A stretch of DNA of 38,534 bases, from contig JAGRPN010000433.1 in the NCBI GenBank assembly GCA_019449555.1, positions 1-38,534 of the forward strand, in the 5' to 3' direction. The notes under the pieces are model-generated. The model ran no database searches. It had not been told where the DNA came from and saw only the letters and a list, made by a program, of their open reading frames with translations. Within the stretch, counting starts at the first letter, position 1. Every line of letters begins with the position of its first letter. The stretch is from Ramlibacter sp. (GTDB lineage: Bacteria; Pseudomonadota; Gammaproteobacteria; Burkholderiales; Burkholderiaceae_C). The position numbers were made by a program, and so were the translations under genes. This document shows, piece by piece, positions 23,693-31,026 of this stretch.

Positions 23693-24447
23693 CAGGCGGC
23701 CGCTGCTTGCGGCGCTGAACCGCGCAGGTTCGCCTCGACAATGCGAGCCATATCCGCCGGCTGCGGGGGAATATCGGCCACGAGCGCATCGACGAACGCC
23801 TGGCGCGTCATCGACAACATCGGGTTGAAGCGCCGCTCGAACGCGATGGTGGAAGCGGGCTTGCCGGACAGCCCCGCGCCGCACGCGCTGCCCGCCTGAT
23901 GGCCAGGATAGATTTCAAGTTCAGGCGGCAAGGCGAGCAGCTTGGTCCGCAGGCTGTCGTACAGCTGGCCCGCCATCTCGCGCTCGCGCCCGGCCAGATC
24001 CGGGCGGCCGACCGCGCCGACGAAGAGCGTATCGCCGGTGACGACGAACCAGGGTTCGTCGCCCCGCCGCATGTCACGCACCAGCAGGCACACGCTGTCG
24101 GGCGTGTGGCCGGGCGTATGCACAACGTCCACCAATACATTACCGGCCTCGAGCCGCTGGCCATCGCGCAGCGGCTCGAAATCGAAGGACACACGGCCCT
24201 GGTTGCTTTCGTGCACACAGTACGGCGCACCGGTGCGCCGGGCCAGCTCCGGCCCGCCGGAGTAATGGTCCGCGTGCACGTGGGTGTCGATCACGTAAGC
24301 GATGCGAGCGCCGGCCTTCTGGGCTTCGGCGATGAACCAGTCCTCGTCACCCGCGACGACGTCGACCGCGACGGCCTTGGCCTTGCCCGCGCAGCCGAAG
24401 AAGTACGACAAGGTTGCGTTGGCAGCTGCCCGTTGCTTGAAAAACAT
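23692..24447 (-). CDS. Persulfide dioxygenase (ETHE1/SdoA-like MBL-fold enzyme)
   Basis: A 251-residue metallo-beta-lactamase-fold enzyme. The metal-site motifs THVHADH (55-61), PGH with H114, GDT with D139, and YPGHQ with H183 are those of the ETHE1 group, which uses one iron held by two His and one Asp (here H56, H114, D139) to oxidise glutathione persulfide to sulfite. The segment FVGAVGRPDLAG after D139 is also typical. No rhodanese domain is fused, but one is in the neighbouring regulator. It lies between the ArsR-rhodanese gene (20 bp upstream) and the MFS gene in one leftward operon, an arrangement like the BigR-Blh hydrogen-sulfide detoxification operons. Confidence 0.87.
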   Translation of the reverse strand: MFFKQRAAANATLSYFFGCAGKAKAVAVDVVAGDEDWFIAEAQKAGARIAYVIDTHVHADHYSGGPELARRTGAPYCVHESNQGRVSFDFEPLRDGQRLEAGNVLVDVVHTPGHTPDSVCLLVRDMRRGDEPWFVVTGDTLFVGAVGRPDLAGREREMAGQLYDSLRTKLLALPPELEIYPGHQAGSACGAGLSGKPASTIAFERRFNPMLSMTRQAFVDALVADIPPQPADMARIVEANLRGSAPQAAAA

Positions 24448-24467
24448 GGTGGGTCTCGTTGAAATGG

Positions 24468-25121
24468 CTATTGCTCGATGGGCAGGCCGCGGGCCCGCCA
24501 CTCGGCCACGCCGTCGGCGAGATGGAACGCCTGGTAGCCCTTCTTGCGCAGCAGGTCCACGGCCGATTTCGCCAACAGGCAGAAGGGGCCGCGGCAATAG
24601 GCCACCACCGGTACGTCCTTCGGCAGGTCCGTCAGGCGCTTCTTCAGTTCCTGGAGCGGCACGGAGCGGGCGTGCGGCAGATGCGCGCTGCGGAATTCCT
24701 CGGACGGCCGGACATCCAGGACCACGACCTCGCCGGCACGCGCCTTGCGCAGGATGGCTGCCCGATCGAGGCGCTCGAGCGGGTCCTTGCGCTCCACCAG
24801 CGACGCCAGCGCCATCTGCAGTTCGACCAATCGCTCCTCGGCCTCGGAACGCAGGTGCACCCACAGGTCCGCGACGCCCGAACCCGCGAGCCGGTACACC
24901 ACGTATTTGCCTTCCTTGCGCGTTTCCACCAGCTGCGCAAGCCGCAATTCCCTCAGGTGCGAACTCGCGAGCTTCAGGCTCATCCCCGATTGCGCAGCCA
25001 GGGTGTCGACACTCTTCTCGCCCTGGCACAGCAGCTCGATCAGTTCCAGGCGCTTCGGGCTGGCCAGGGCCTTGCCGATCCGGGCGACCTGCTCGTACAG
25101 GTGGTTCTTGACTTCTCTCAT
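24468..25121 (-). CDS. ArsR-family regulator fused to a rhodanese domain
   Basis: A 217-residue protein. Residues ~10-100 form an ArsR winged helix-turn-helix (SGMSLKLASSHLRELRLAQL; wing at EGKYVVYRLAG). Residues ~120-217 form a rhodanese domain with the active loop CRGPFC (C176, C181). The only cysteine in the ArsR part is C32 (ELLCQGE), a position matching the first sensor cysteine of BigR/SqrR-type repressors; the second sensor cysteine of that group is absent there, so the rhodanese cysteines may take its place. It probably senses sulfane sulfur and represses its own operon and the divergent DsrE-desulfurase pair. The ATG at 25121 is preferred; operator-like site A starts ten bases upstream. 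Confidence 0.87.
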   Translation of the reverse strand: MREVKNHLYEQVARIGKALASPKRLELIELLCQGEKSVDTLAAQSGMSLKLASSHLRELRLAQLVETRKEGKYVVYRLAGSGVADLWVHLRSEAEERLVELQMALASLVERKDPLERLDRAAILRKARAGEVVVLDVRPSEEFRSAHLPHARSVPLQELKKRLTDLPKDVPVVAYCRGPFCLLAKSAVDLLRKKGYQAFHLADGVAEWRARGLPIEQ

Positions 25122-25130
25122 GATCGATAC

Positions 25131-25150
25131 TCTAACGAATTTTAGATTGT
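25131..25150 (+). promoter_or_regulatory. Operator-like site A, next to the arsR-rhodanese start
   Basis: TCTAACGAATTTTAGATTGT. It matches site B (25228-25247, opposite strand) in 16 of 20 positions and contains the short palindrome CTAA-N6-TTAG. It begins nine bases past the regulator's start codon, overlapping where its leader or promoter must lie, so binding could shut down the gene itself. It is AT-rich in an otherwise GC-rich region. Confidence 0.55.
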
Positions 25151-25227
25151 CCTGCACGCTGGACGAAAACAGGACGGCCGTTTACAGCTATTGACACGCA
25201 CCAGAAGCCCTGAAGCCGGGGCAGTCT

Positions 25228-25247
25228 ACAATCCAAACATCATTAGA
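25228..25247 (-). promoter_or_regulatory. Operator-like site B, upstream of the DsrE-like gene
   Basis: On the minus strand this reads TCTAATGATGTTTGGATTGT, in inverted orientation to site A with 16 of 20 identical bases. It is 53 bp upstream of the DsrE-like start codon. A TTGACA (25191-25196) lies between the sites, but no well-spaced -10 goes with it. A pair of matching sites in a divergent spacer beside an ArsR-family gene suggests joint autoregulation. Confidence 0.55.
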
Positions 25248-25300
25248 TTATTGGCTAGTGGGCCGATGCAGCTCGACTGCAGGCCGGGGAAAAAGAAACC

Positions 25301-25642
25301 ATGAACACTCTATTCATCCTCAACGACGGGCCGTACGGGACGGAACGCAGCTACAACGCGCTGCGTCTGGCCAAGGCGCTGTCCAGGACCGAAGGGCAAA
25401 GCGTGCGCGTCTTCCTGATGGGGGATGCCGTCGGCTGCGCCAGGGCGGGGCAGACGGTCCCGCAGGGGTATTACAACGCGGGCGACATGGTCCGCATGGC
25501 CGGCGCCGAAGTCGGGTTGTGCGGCACCTGCATGGACGCGCGCGGATTGCGCAACGAAGACATCGTCGAAGGCGCGCGACGCAGCACGCTGAAAGCGCTG
25601 GCCGAGTGGACCGTCCAGGCGGACAAGGTCCTGGTGTTCTGA
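25301..25642 (+). CDS. DsrE-family (YchN-like) sulfur-relay protein
   Basis: A 113-residue cytoplasmic protein of the DsrE/TusD superfamily, starting MNTLFILNDGPYGTERSYNA and containing VRVFLMGDAV. Cysteines C46, C74 and C77 are present; the C74-GT-C77 segment (GLCGTCMDARG) lies where DsrE-type proteins carry a persulfide-bearing cysteine. It is not the dsrE of the dsr operon, which would be beyond the right edge, but a separate copy. It starts 1 bp before the cysteine desulfurase gene (TGA-A-ATG), so the two are probably partners in moving sulfane sulfur. It is divergent from the ArsR-rhodanese gene and likely under its control. Confidence 0.85.
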   Translation: MNTLFILNDGPYGTERSYNALRLAKALSRTEGQSVRVFLMGDAVGCARAGQTVPQGYYNAGDMVRMAGAEVGLCGTCMDARGLRNEDIVEGARRSTLKALAEWTVQADKVLVF

Positions 25643-25643
25643 A

Positions 25644-26810
25644 ATGAAAGCCCAACCCATCTACCTGGACTACAACGCGACCACACCGGTGGCGCCGGAG
25701 GTCGCCGAGGCCATGCAACCGTTCTTGCACGAAGCTTTCGGCAATCCATCGTCGTCGCACGCCTATGGACATGTCGCCCGGGATGCGGTGATGCAGGCGC
25801 GCCAACGCGTTGCCGACCTGATTGGCGCTTCGCCTTCTGAAGTGTTCTTCACCGGCTGCGCGACCGAGGCCAACAACCTGGCCTTGCTCGGCGTGGCAAG
25901 AGCGCTGGGCAGGAGCAAGCGCCACCTCGTCATCAGTGCCGTCGAGCATCCGGCCGTGATGGCGCCGGCGAAATACCTCGCGCAAGAAGGCTGGGACCTC
26001 TCGGTGGTGCCGGTGGACGAGTACGGGCTCGTGTCGCCGTTCGACATCGCAGAGGCGTTGCGGCCGGACACGGCGCTCGTCTCGGTGATGTGCGCGAACA
26101 ACGAGGTTGGCAGCATCGAGCCGATTGCGGAGATCGCAGCAATCACCAGACGGAAGTCCGTGCTGCTCCACACGGACGCGGCGCAGGCGGCAGGCAAGAT
26201 TCCGCTGGACATCGCAGCGCTCGGTGTCGACCTCCTGACGCTGGCGGGGCACAAGTTCTATGCGCCCAAGGGCATTGGCGCGCTGTACGTGCGCGCCGGC
26301 ACGCCGATCCGATCGGTGCTGCACGGTGCGGAACAGGAGCATGAACTGCGGCCGGGCACGGAGAACGTCCCCGCCATCGTCGGCTTCGGTGTAGCGGCCC
26401 AGCTGGCGCGTGATCGCCTCGCGCAGGCCCAGCACCACTCGAAGCAGCTGCGCGACCTGCTGCACCAGCGCCTGCGCGAATCCATTCCCGGGCTGATGCT
26501 GAACGGCCACCCCGAGCACCGCTTGCCCAATACCCTGCATGTCTCGTTTCCCGCGGTCAGCGGGCGGGAACTGCTCAGCGAGGTCGGCTCCATTCTGGCT
26601 GCCTCCGTGGGCTCGGCATGCCATTCGGAACTCGATACCGTCAGCGGCGTGCTCGCGGCGATGGGTTTCGGGCCGGCGCGTGCCGCGGGTGCGGTGCGGC
26701 TGTCCGTCGGCTGGATGACCACGCACGCCCAGGTCGAGGCGGCGGCCGCCGCGCTCGCCAACGCGTGGCAGCGCCTGCGCCGAGGCAAGAGCGAAACTGC
26801 GTCGGCGTGA
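25644..26810 (+). CDS. Cysteine desulfurase (NifS/IscS class)
   Basis: A 388-residue PLP enzyme that takes sulfur from cysteine as an enzyme-bound persulfide, leaving alanine. The PLP lysine is K204 in LAGHKFYAPKG, the PLP-stacking histidine is in SAVEHPAV (H102), and the catalytic cysteine is C326 in SVGSACHS. The C-terminal tail is ordinary and not fused to another domain. No isc or suf scaffold genes are nearby, so general iron-sulfur assembly is less likely than a dedicated sulfur-relay role with the adjacent DsrE-like protein. It converges on the dsr/cobA operon with a 35-bp gap. Confidence 0.9.
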   Translation: MKAQPIYLDYNATTPVAPEVAEAMQPFLHEAFGNPSSSHAYGHVARDAVMQARQRVADLIGASPSEVFFTGCATEANNLALLGVARALGRSKRHLVISAVEHPAVMAPAKYLAQEGWDLSVVPVDEYGLVSPFDIAEALRPDTALVSVMCANNEVGSIEPIAEIAAITRRKSVLLHTDAAQAAGKIPLDIAALGVDLLTLAGHKFYAPKGIGALYVRAGTPIRSVLHGAEQEHELRPGTENVPAIVGFGVAAQLARDRLAQAQHHSKQLRDLLHQRLRESIPGLMLNGHPEHRLPNTLHVSFPAVSGRELLSEVGSILAASVGSACHSELDTVSGVLAAMGFGPARAAGAVRLSVGWMTTHAQVEAAAAALANAWQRLRRGKSETASA

Positions 26811-26845
26811 GGCCTGGCTGCGGGGCCCAGCCTTCCGCGAGCGAC

Positions 26846-27685
26846 TCAGCCGGCAACCACCGCACGCGGCGCTTCGACAGCCGCGGCGCCGTCGCCGCGC
26901 GGCTCGAACCAGGCGAGCTGCTCGCGCAGGCGCACCACCTCGCCGACGATCGTGAGGCAAGGCGATTCCAGGCCGGCCTCCTCCACCGCGGCAGGCAGCG
27001 AGGCGAGCGTGCCGGTCACCACGCGCTGGTCAAGCAAGGTGCCCTGCTCCACCACGGCGGCAGGCCAGTCGGCGGGTAGGCCATGCGCGACGAGCTCCCG
27101 GCAGATCACGGGCAGGCCCGCCAGGCCCATGTAGATCACCACGGTCTGGCGCCGCCGCGCGAGGGCCGGCCAGTCCAGGTTGCAGCTGCCGTCCTTCAGG
27201 TGGCCGGCCACGAACATGCAGCTGTGCGCGTAGTCGCGGTGCGTCAGCGGAATGCCGGCGTAGGCGGCGACGCCGCAGCCGGCGGTGACGCCCGGCACGA
27301 CCTCGAACGGCACGCCCTCGGCGGCCAGCGCCTGCAGTTCCTCGCCGCCGCGCCCGAACACGAAGGGATCGCCGCCCTTGAGGCGCACCACGCACGGGTG
27401 TTCGCGCGCCAGCCGCGCCAGCATCGCATTGATACCCTCCTGCCCCAGCGTGTGGCGGCTGCGCTCCTTGCCGACATAGACGCGCCGCGCCTGCGGCCGG
27501 ATCATGGCCAGCACGTCCGGACCCACCAGATGGTCGTACACGACGACGTCCGCCTGAGCCAACAGCCGCGCGGCTCGCAGCGTCAGTAGCTCCTGATCGC
27601 CGGGGCCGGCGCCCACCAGGTAGACGGTGCCGCAACTCGCGCGGCAGGCGGCGAGCATCGTATTCAGGTCGACGAACGAATTCAT
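26846..27685 (-). CDS. cobA: Uroporphyrinogen-III C-methyltransferase (sirohaem/cobalamin pathway)
   Basis: A 279-residue SAM-dependent methyltransferase that makes precorrin-2 from uroporphyrinogen III, the first step to sirohaem. The family segments are [15 protein letters not shown] (24-38), [16 protein letters not shown] (101-116) and [20 protein letters not shown]. It lacks the dehydrogenase/chelatase domain of CysG, so precorrin-2 must be finished elsewhere. The ATG at 27685 has GGAGAG six bases upstream. It is the last gene of the dsr operon, 21 bp after the dsrR-like gene, fitting the sirohaem demand of DsrAB. Confidence 0.92.
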   Translation of the reverse strand: MNSFVDLNTMLAACRASCGTVYLVGAGPGDQELLTLRAARLLAQADVVVYDHLVGPDVLAMIRPQARRVYVGKERSRHTLGQEGINAMLARLAREHPCVVRLKGGDPFVFGRGGEELQALAAEGVPFEVVPGVTAGCGVAAYAGIPLTHRDYAHSCMFVAGHLKDGSCNLDWPALARRRQTVVIYMGLAGLPVICRELVAHGLPADWPAAVVEQGTLLDQRVVTGTLASLPAAVEEAGLESPCLTIVGEVVRLREQLAWFEPRGDGAAAVEAPRAVVAG

Positions 27686-27706
27686 GCTTGCTCTCCGCTT
27701 CTCTTT

Positions 27707-28051
27707 TCAGGCGCAGCCCGAACAGCCGCCGCTGCCGCACTGCCTGGCTTGCGTCGCGCACCCGCCCTGTTGCGGCGACACGAAGATGAAATCGCGCTCG
27801 CCCGCGTCGAGCTCCACGTAGTCGAGCACCGTTTGCGCCAGCAACGGCCGGCTCGCGGCGGCGACCAGGACCGTGAGGCCGTCGAACACGGCCACCTCGT
27901 CATCGGGCACGGCTTCGTCGAACCCCATGTCGTAGGCGATGCCTTCGGGCGTGCGCCTGGCCGCCACACGCAGCGCCATGCCGGCCGCGCCGCTGCGCCC
28001 GGCCGCCGCGAGGATCTCCTGCGCGGCGGCGCCAGTTACGTGGAATGACAT
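27707..28051 (-). CDS. IscA/DsrR-like A-type carrier homologue
   Basis: A 114-residue protein with the HesB/IscA fold (ITGAAAQEIL-like start, LRVAARRTPEGIAYDMGFDE). DsrR of Allochromatium is an IscA homologue lacking the usual three cysteines. Here the canonical first cysteine is also absent, but the C terminus ends in C98, C104, C110 and C113 within a glycine-rich tail (GGCATQARQCGSGGCSGCA). These do not form the standard CGC pattern, though they could bind a cluster or metal. The ATG at 28051 has AAAGGAAG just upstream. Position after dsrN and the DsrC paralogue supports a role in Dsr expression or assembly. Confidence 0.75.
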   Translation of the reverse strand: MSFHVTGAAAQEILAAAGRSGAAGMALRVAARRTPEGIAYDMGFDEAVPDDEVAVFDGLTVLVAAASRPLLAQTVLDYVELDAGERDFIFVSPQQGGCATQARQCGSGGCSGCA

Positions 28052-28062
28052 GCCGCTTCCTT

Positions 28063-28428
28063 TCAATGTTCGCCCTTGGTCCGCAGCAAGCCCGCCAGCC
28101 GGTTGCCCTGCTTCTGCGGCCCGCCGATCGGGAAGAGCTCGTGCAGGTAGTGGTTGCTGCCCCGCTGCGGCCCCATCACTTTCGTGAAGTGGAGGATCAT
28201 CAACCGCACCTGCGCCTGCACGCCGTGGTGCTGGTAGTGTTCGCGCAGGAAGCGGATCACTTCCCAGTGCTCGGGCGTGAGCGTGAGCCCCTCCTCGCGT
28301 GCCAGGGCGCGGGCGAAGTCCTCGGACCAGTCCTGCAGGTTGCGCAGGTAACCTTCGCCATCCGTGGCGATTTCGCGCTCGCCGACACGGATCGAGCGCT
28401 GCAATGCGTTGTGCAAGTGCCTCTCCAT
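28063..28428 (-). CDS. Cysteine-less DsrC/TusE paralogue (RspA-like)
   Basis: A 121-residue member of the DsrC/TusE family (GEGYLRNLQDW, LTPEHWEVIRFLREHY, GSNHYLHELFP). Compared with the true DsrC in this window, the C terminus QGNRLAGLLRTKGEH aligns with QACKIAGLPKPTGCV: both catalytic cysteines are replaced (N109 and E120), and the protein has no cysteine at all. It cannot carry persulfide or the trisulfide. Cysteine-less homologues have been called RspA and proposed to be regulatory. The ATG at 28428 is preferred to the GTG at 28434 because GGAG sits five bases before it. It overlaps the region of the dsrN stop. Confidence 0.88.
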   Translation of the reverse strand: MERHLHNALQRSIRVGEREIATDGEGYLRNLQDWSEDFARALAREEGLTLTPEHWEVIRFLREHYQHHGVQAQVRLMILHFTKVMGPQRGSNHYLHELFPIGGPQKQGNRLAGLLRTKGEH

Positions 28429-28430
28429 CG

Positions 28431-29837
28431 TCACTCCAATGCGAAGGCTTCGTCGATTGCGCGACTCGCGCGCCGCGCTCGGCGGTCACGCACGAACGCC
28501 ACGTAACGCGCCGCCCAATGCGATCCCGCCCCGCTGCGCAGGTGCGCATACGAGGCCACGAGGTTGTGCAGCGCCAGCCCGTCGTTGCGGCCGTCGATGC
28601 CGTGTCCGCGCTCCACTTGCCAGCCGAAAACCAGGCCTGCCGGCAGGTTCTCCAGACTCGAATGGTGGAACTCATGCCCCTGCACCGGCCTGCCCGCGCC
28701 GCCGCCGGGCCACGGCATCGCGGCGGTTTCGCGCAGGTGCACATAGCCGCGTCCCACCGGGCGCGACCGCATCACCGCGTCGCCCGGAATCACGCCGGCC
28801 ATGCGCGCGCTGCGGCCCTGCCACTGGATGGTGCGCGCCAGGTACATCAGCCCGCCGCACTCCGCGTACGCCGGCAGGCCGTCCTCGATCGCTTCGCGCA
28901 CCGCGGTGCGCATCGCGACGTTGGCCTCCAGCTGCGCCATGCACGTCTCGGGAAAACCGCCGCCGATGAACAGGCCATCGACGTCCGGCAGCCGCGTGTC
29001 GCGCAAGGTGTCGAACGGCACGAGCTCGGCGCCGGCCGCTTCCAGCGCCGCGAGGTCGTCGGGGTAATAGAAGCTGAACGCGCGGTCCCGGGCAATGCCG
29101 ATGCGCAGATCCGCTGTCACGCGCACGGCCGGCTGCAGCGGCTCGAAGCCCGCGCCCGCCGATGCCGCCGCGGCGCGCACTGCCGGCAGGTCGACCTGGC
29201 CGCCGACGATCCGGCCCATCTCCTGGACTCGCTCCCGCGCGTCGCCGAGTTCCGGGCAGGTCACCAGGCCCAGATGGCGCTCGTCCATCACCAGCCGGGC
29301 GTCTTCCGCCACGGCGCCCAGCACCGGGATGTCCGTGTAGCACTCGATCGCCGCCCGCAACTTGCCCTCATGGCGCGAGCCGCCGACCCGGTTGAGGATC
29401 ACCCCGCCGATACGGATGTCGCGCTCGAACGCCTGGAACCCGAGCAACAGCGGTGCGACGCCGCGCGTCATGCCGCGCGCATCCACCACCAGCAGCACCG
29501 GCAGAGCGAGGCGGCGCGCCAGCGCGGCGTTGCTGTTGCTGCCGTCCAGCGCCATGCCGTCGTGCAAGCCCTTGTTGCCCTCCACCAGCGCCAGCTCGGC
29601 GCCGTGCAGTCCCTGGCGGAAGCAGCGCACCAGCGCATCGTCGTCCATCAGGTACGGATCGAGGTTGAGGCAGGCGCGGCCGGCGGCGCGGGCGAGCCAC
29701 ATCGGATCGATGTAATCGGGTCCCTTCTTGAACGGCTGCACGCGGGTTCCGGCGGCGGCAAGCGCCGCGCACAGGCCGATGCTGACCGTGGTCTTGCCCG
29801 AGGACTTGTGCGGCGCGGAAACGAGCAGGCGGTCCAT
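28431..29837 (-). CDS. dsrN: DsrN: CbiA/CobB-type amidotransferase
   Basis: A 468-residue ATP-dependent amidase of the cobyrinate a,c-diamide synthase family. The N-terminal domain has a Walker-type loop (SAPHKSSGKTTVS, residues 7-19) and KKGPDYIDP; the C-terminal class I glutamine amidotransferase domain has the nucleophile C327 in AECGGLMYL and a late GHEFHHS segment. In dsr operons it is thought to amidate sirohaem for the DsrAB enzyme. The length is typical. It starts two bases after the dsrP stop region and is followed by the DsrC paralogue. The alternative, cobalamin synthesis, is less likely because no other cob genes except cobA are adjacent. Confidence 0.9.
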   Translation of the reverse strand: MDRLLVSAPHKSSGKTTVSIGLCAALAAAGTRVQPFKKGPDYIDPMWLARAAGRACLNLDPYLMDDDALVRCFRQGLHGAELALVEGNKGLHDGMALDGSNSNAALARRLALPVLLVVDARGMTRGVAPLLLGFQAFERDIRIGGVILNRVGGSRHEGKLRAAIECYTDIPVLGAVAEDARLVMDERHLGLVTCPELGDARERVQEMGRIVGGQVDLPAVRAAAASAGAGFEPLQPAVRVTADLRIGIARDRAFSFYYPDDLAALEAAGAELVPFDTLRDTRLPDVDGLFIGGGFPETCMAQLEANVAMRTAVREAIEDGLPAYAECGGLMYLARTIQWQGRSARMAGVIPGDAVMRSRPVGRGYVHLRETAAMPWPGGGAGRPVQGHEFHHSSLENLPAGLVFGWQVERGHGIDGRNDGLALHNLVASYAHLRSGAGSHWAARYVAFVRDRRARRASRAIDEAFALE

Positions 29838-29839
29838 GG

Positions 29840-31024
29840 TCAGGCTTTGCGCGGCAGGGGCGCGGGGTCGGCCGGCATCATGTCGAACTGGCGCATCCCG
29901 ACGACCGTGATCAGGAACGCTGCGCCCACGCCGCCGATGCCCAGCAGCAGCTCGGGCAGGCTGGGCTGGTAGGCGGCCACGACGCCGTCGCCGAAGCTGC
30001 TGGTCACCGCGTGGCCGGGAAAGATGTCCAGCGGGAACGCCTGCCCGCCGACAATGAAAGCGAACAGCCACGCGAACGCGCCGAGCACGACCAGCGCGCT
30101 TGCGGCAATCACACCGCGGTCGCCGCGAAGCCGCGGATGCAACAGCAGCAGCAGCGGCGCCACCGACCCGAGCAATACATACCCCAGCCAGAACAGCAGC
30201 GCGTAGCGCGCGCCGCCGCCCTGCCCCAGCAGGAAGAACGCTTCGAAGCCGGCGCGCCGCGTCTCGTACAGGGCCGTCATGTGCTGCACGGCCACGAAGT
30301 ACAGGCTGGCTGCGACGAAGATGCCCAACAGGCGCGCGATGCGCTCGCGCACCTCGGGCTGCCAATTGCGCCCGCTGCCTGCATAGGCGACCGCCTGAAC
30401 GAGCAGGAACACGGCCAGGCCCCAGGCGAGCGACAGCAGGATGAACAGCGGCGCCAGCACCGCCGACTGGTAAGCCTGCCGCGCGACCAGGAACCCGAAA
30501 ATCGAGCCGGTGCCGGTGGTGAGCACGAACCGCCACACGAGCGCGCCGATCCCCGCCGCCTTGGACCAGCGGCCCAGCGCCGGCTCGAGCATCGTCCAGA
30601 GATAGACCACGACGACCGCGGCCATGCCCGAGTAGAGGAACACGTTCCATGCGAACACGGAGCGGAAGTTGTAATGCGTGGCGGCGACGATCACGCGGTC
30701 GGGGCGTCCGAGGTCCAGCATCAGCACCATCAGGCCGCCGGCGAGCAGCGCCAGCGAAAGCAGGCCGGACAAGCGTGCGCGCGCCTTGTAGGCGCTCTGG
30801 CCGAACACCGACCCGACCGACGCCATGTTCAGCACGCCCGAAGCGGCGACGATCATGAAGATCGCGAACACGTGCGGCAGCCCCCAGACCACCTCGTTGC
30901 CCATCCCGGTGATGACGTGTCCGTGCGACTCCATCAGATGGGCGGCGCCCACGCCGATGGCGGCCACCGCGCCGCCGAGCGTGGCGAGCAGCCAGAAAAT
31001 GCGGGTGGAGCGAACGCTGTGCAT
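29840..31024 (-). CDS. dsrP: DsrP: NrfD-family membrane subunit
   Basis: A 394-residue integral membrane protein with about ten helices of the NrfD/polysulfide reductase type, lacking haem ligands. In the DsrMKJOP complex it interacts with DsrO and exchanges electrons with quinone. Typical parts are RIFWLLATLGGAVAAIG near the start and the charged loop LDLGRPDRVIVAATHYNFRS (about 126-145). The ATG at 31024 has GGAG about eight bases upstream, and only two bases separate it from the dsrO stop. Confidence 0.92.
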   Translation of the reverse strand: MHSVRSTRIFWLLATLGGAVAAIGVGAAHLMESHGHVITGMGNEVVWGLPHVFAIFMIVAASGVLNMASVGSVFGQSAYKARARLSGLLSLALLAGGLMVLMLDLGRPDRVIVAATHYNFRSVFAWNVFLYSGMAAVVVVYLWTMLEPALGRWSKAAGIGALVWRFVLTTGTGSIFGFLVARQAYQSAVLAPLFILLSLAWGLAVFLLVQAVAYAGSGRNWQPEVRERIARLLGIFVAASLYFVAVQHMTALYETRRAGFEAFFLLGQGGGARYALLFWLGYVLLGSVAPLLLLLHPRLRGDRGVIAASALVVLGAFAWLFAFIVGGQAFPLDIFPGHAVTSSFGDGVVAAYQPSLPELLLGIGGVGAAFLITVVGMRQFDMMPADPAPLPRKA

Positions 31025-31026
31025 GC

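Noticed and set aside
25191-25196. TTGACA as a -35 box for the DsrE-like gene
   Set aside because: No acceptable -10 lies 16-18 bases downstream; TACAAT at 25227 is about 30 bases away. It is mentioned but not called as a promoter.
26811-26845. Bidirectional terminator between the cysteine desulfurase and cobA genes
   Set aside because: Only a 5-bp GGCTG/CAGCC stem can be drawn in the 35-bp gap and there is no T-run on either strand.
28435-28744. Upstream extensions of the DsrR-like and DsrC-paralogue frames
   Set aside because: The open frames continue upstream through neighbouring genes because stops are rare at this GC content; conserved N termini and ribosome-binding sites fix the starts at 28051 and 28428.
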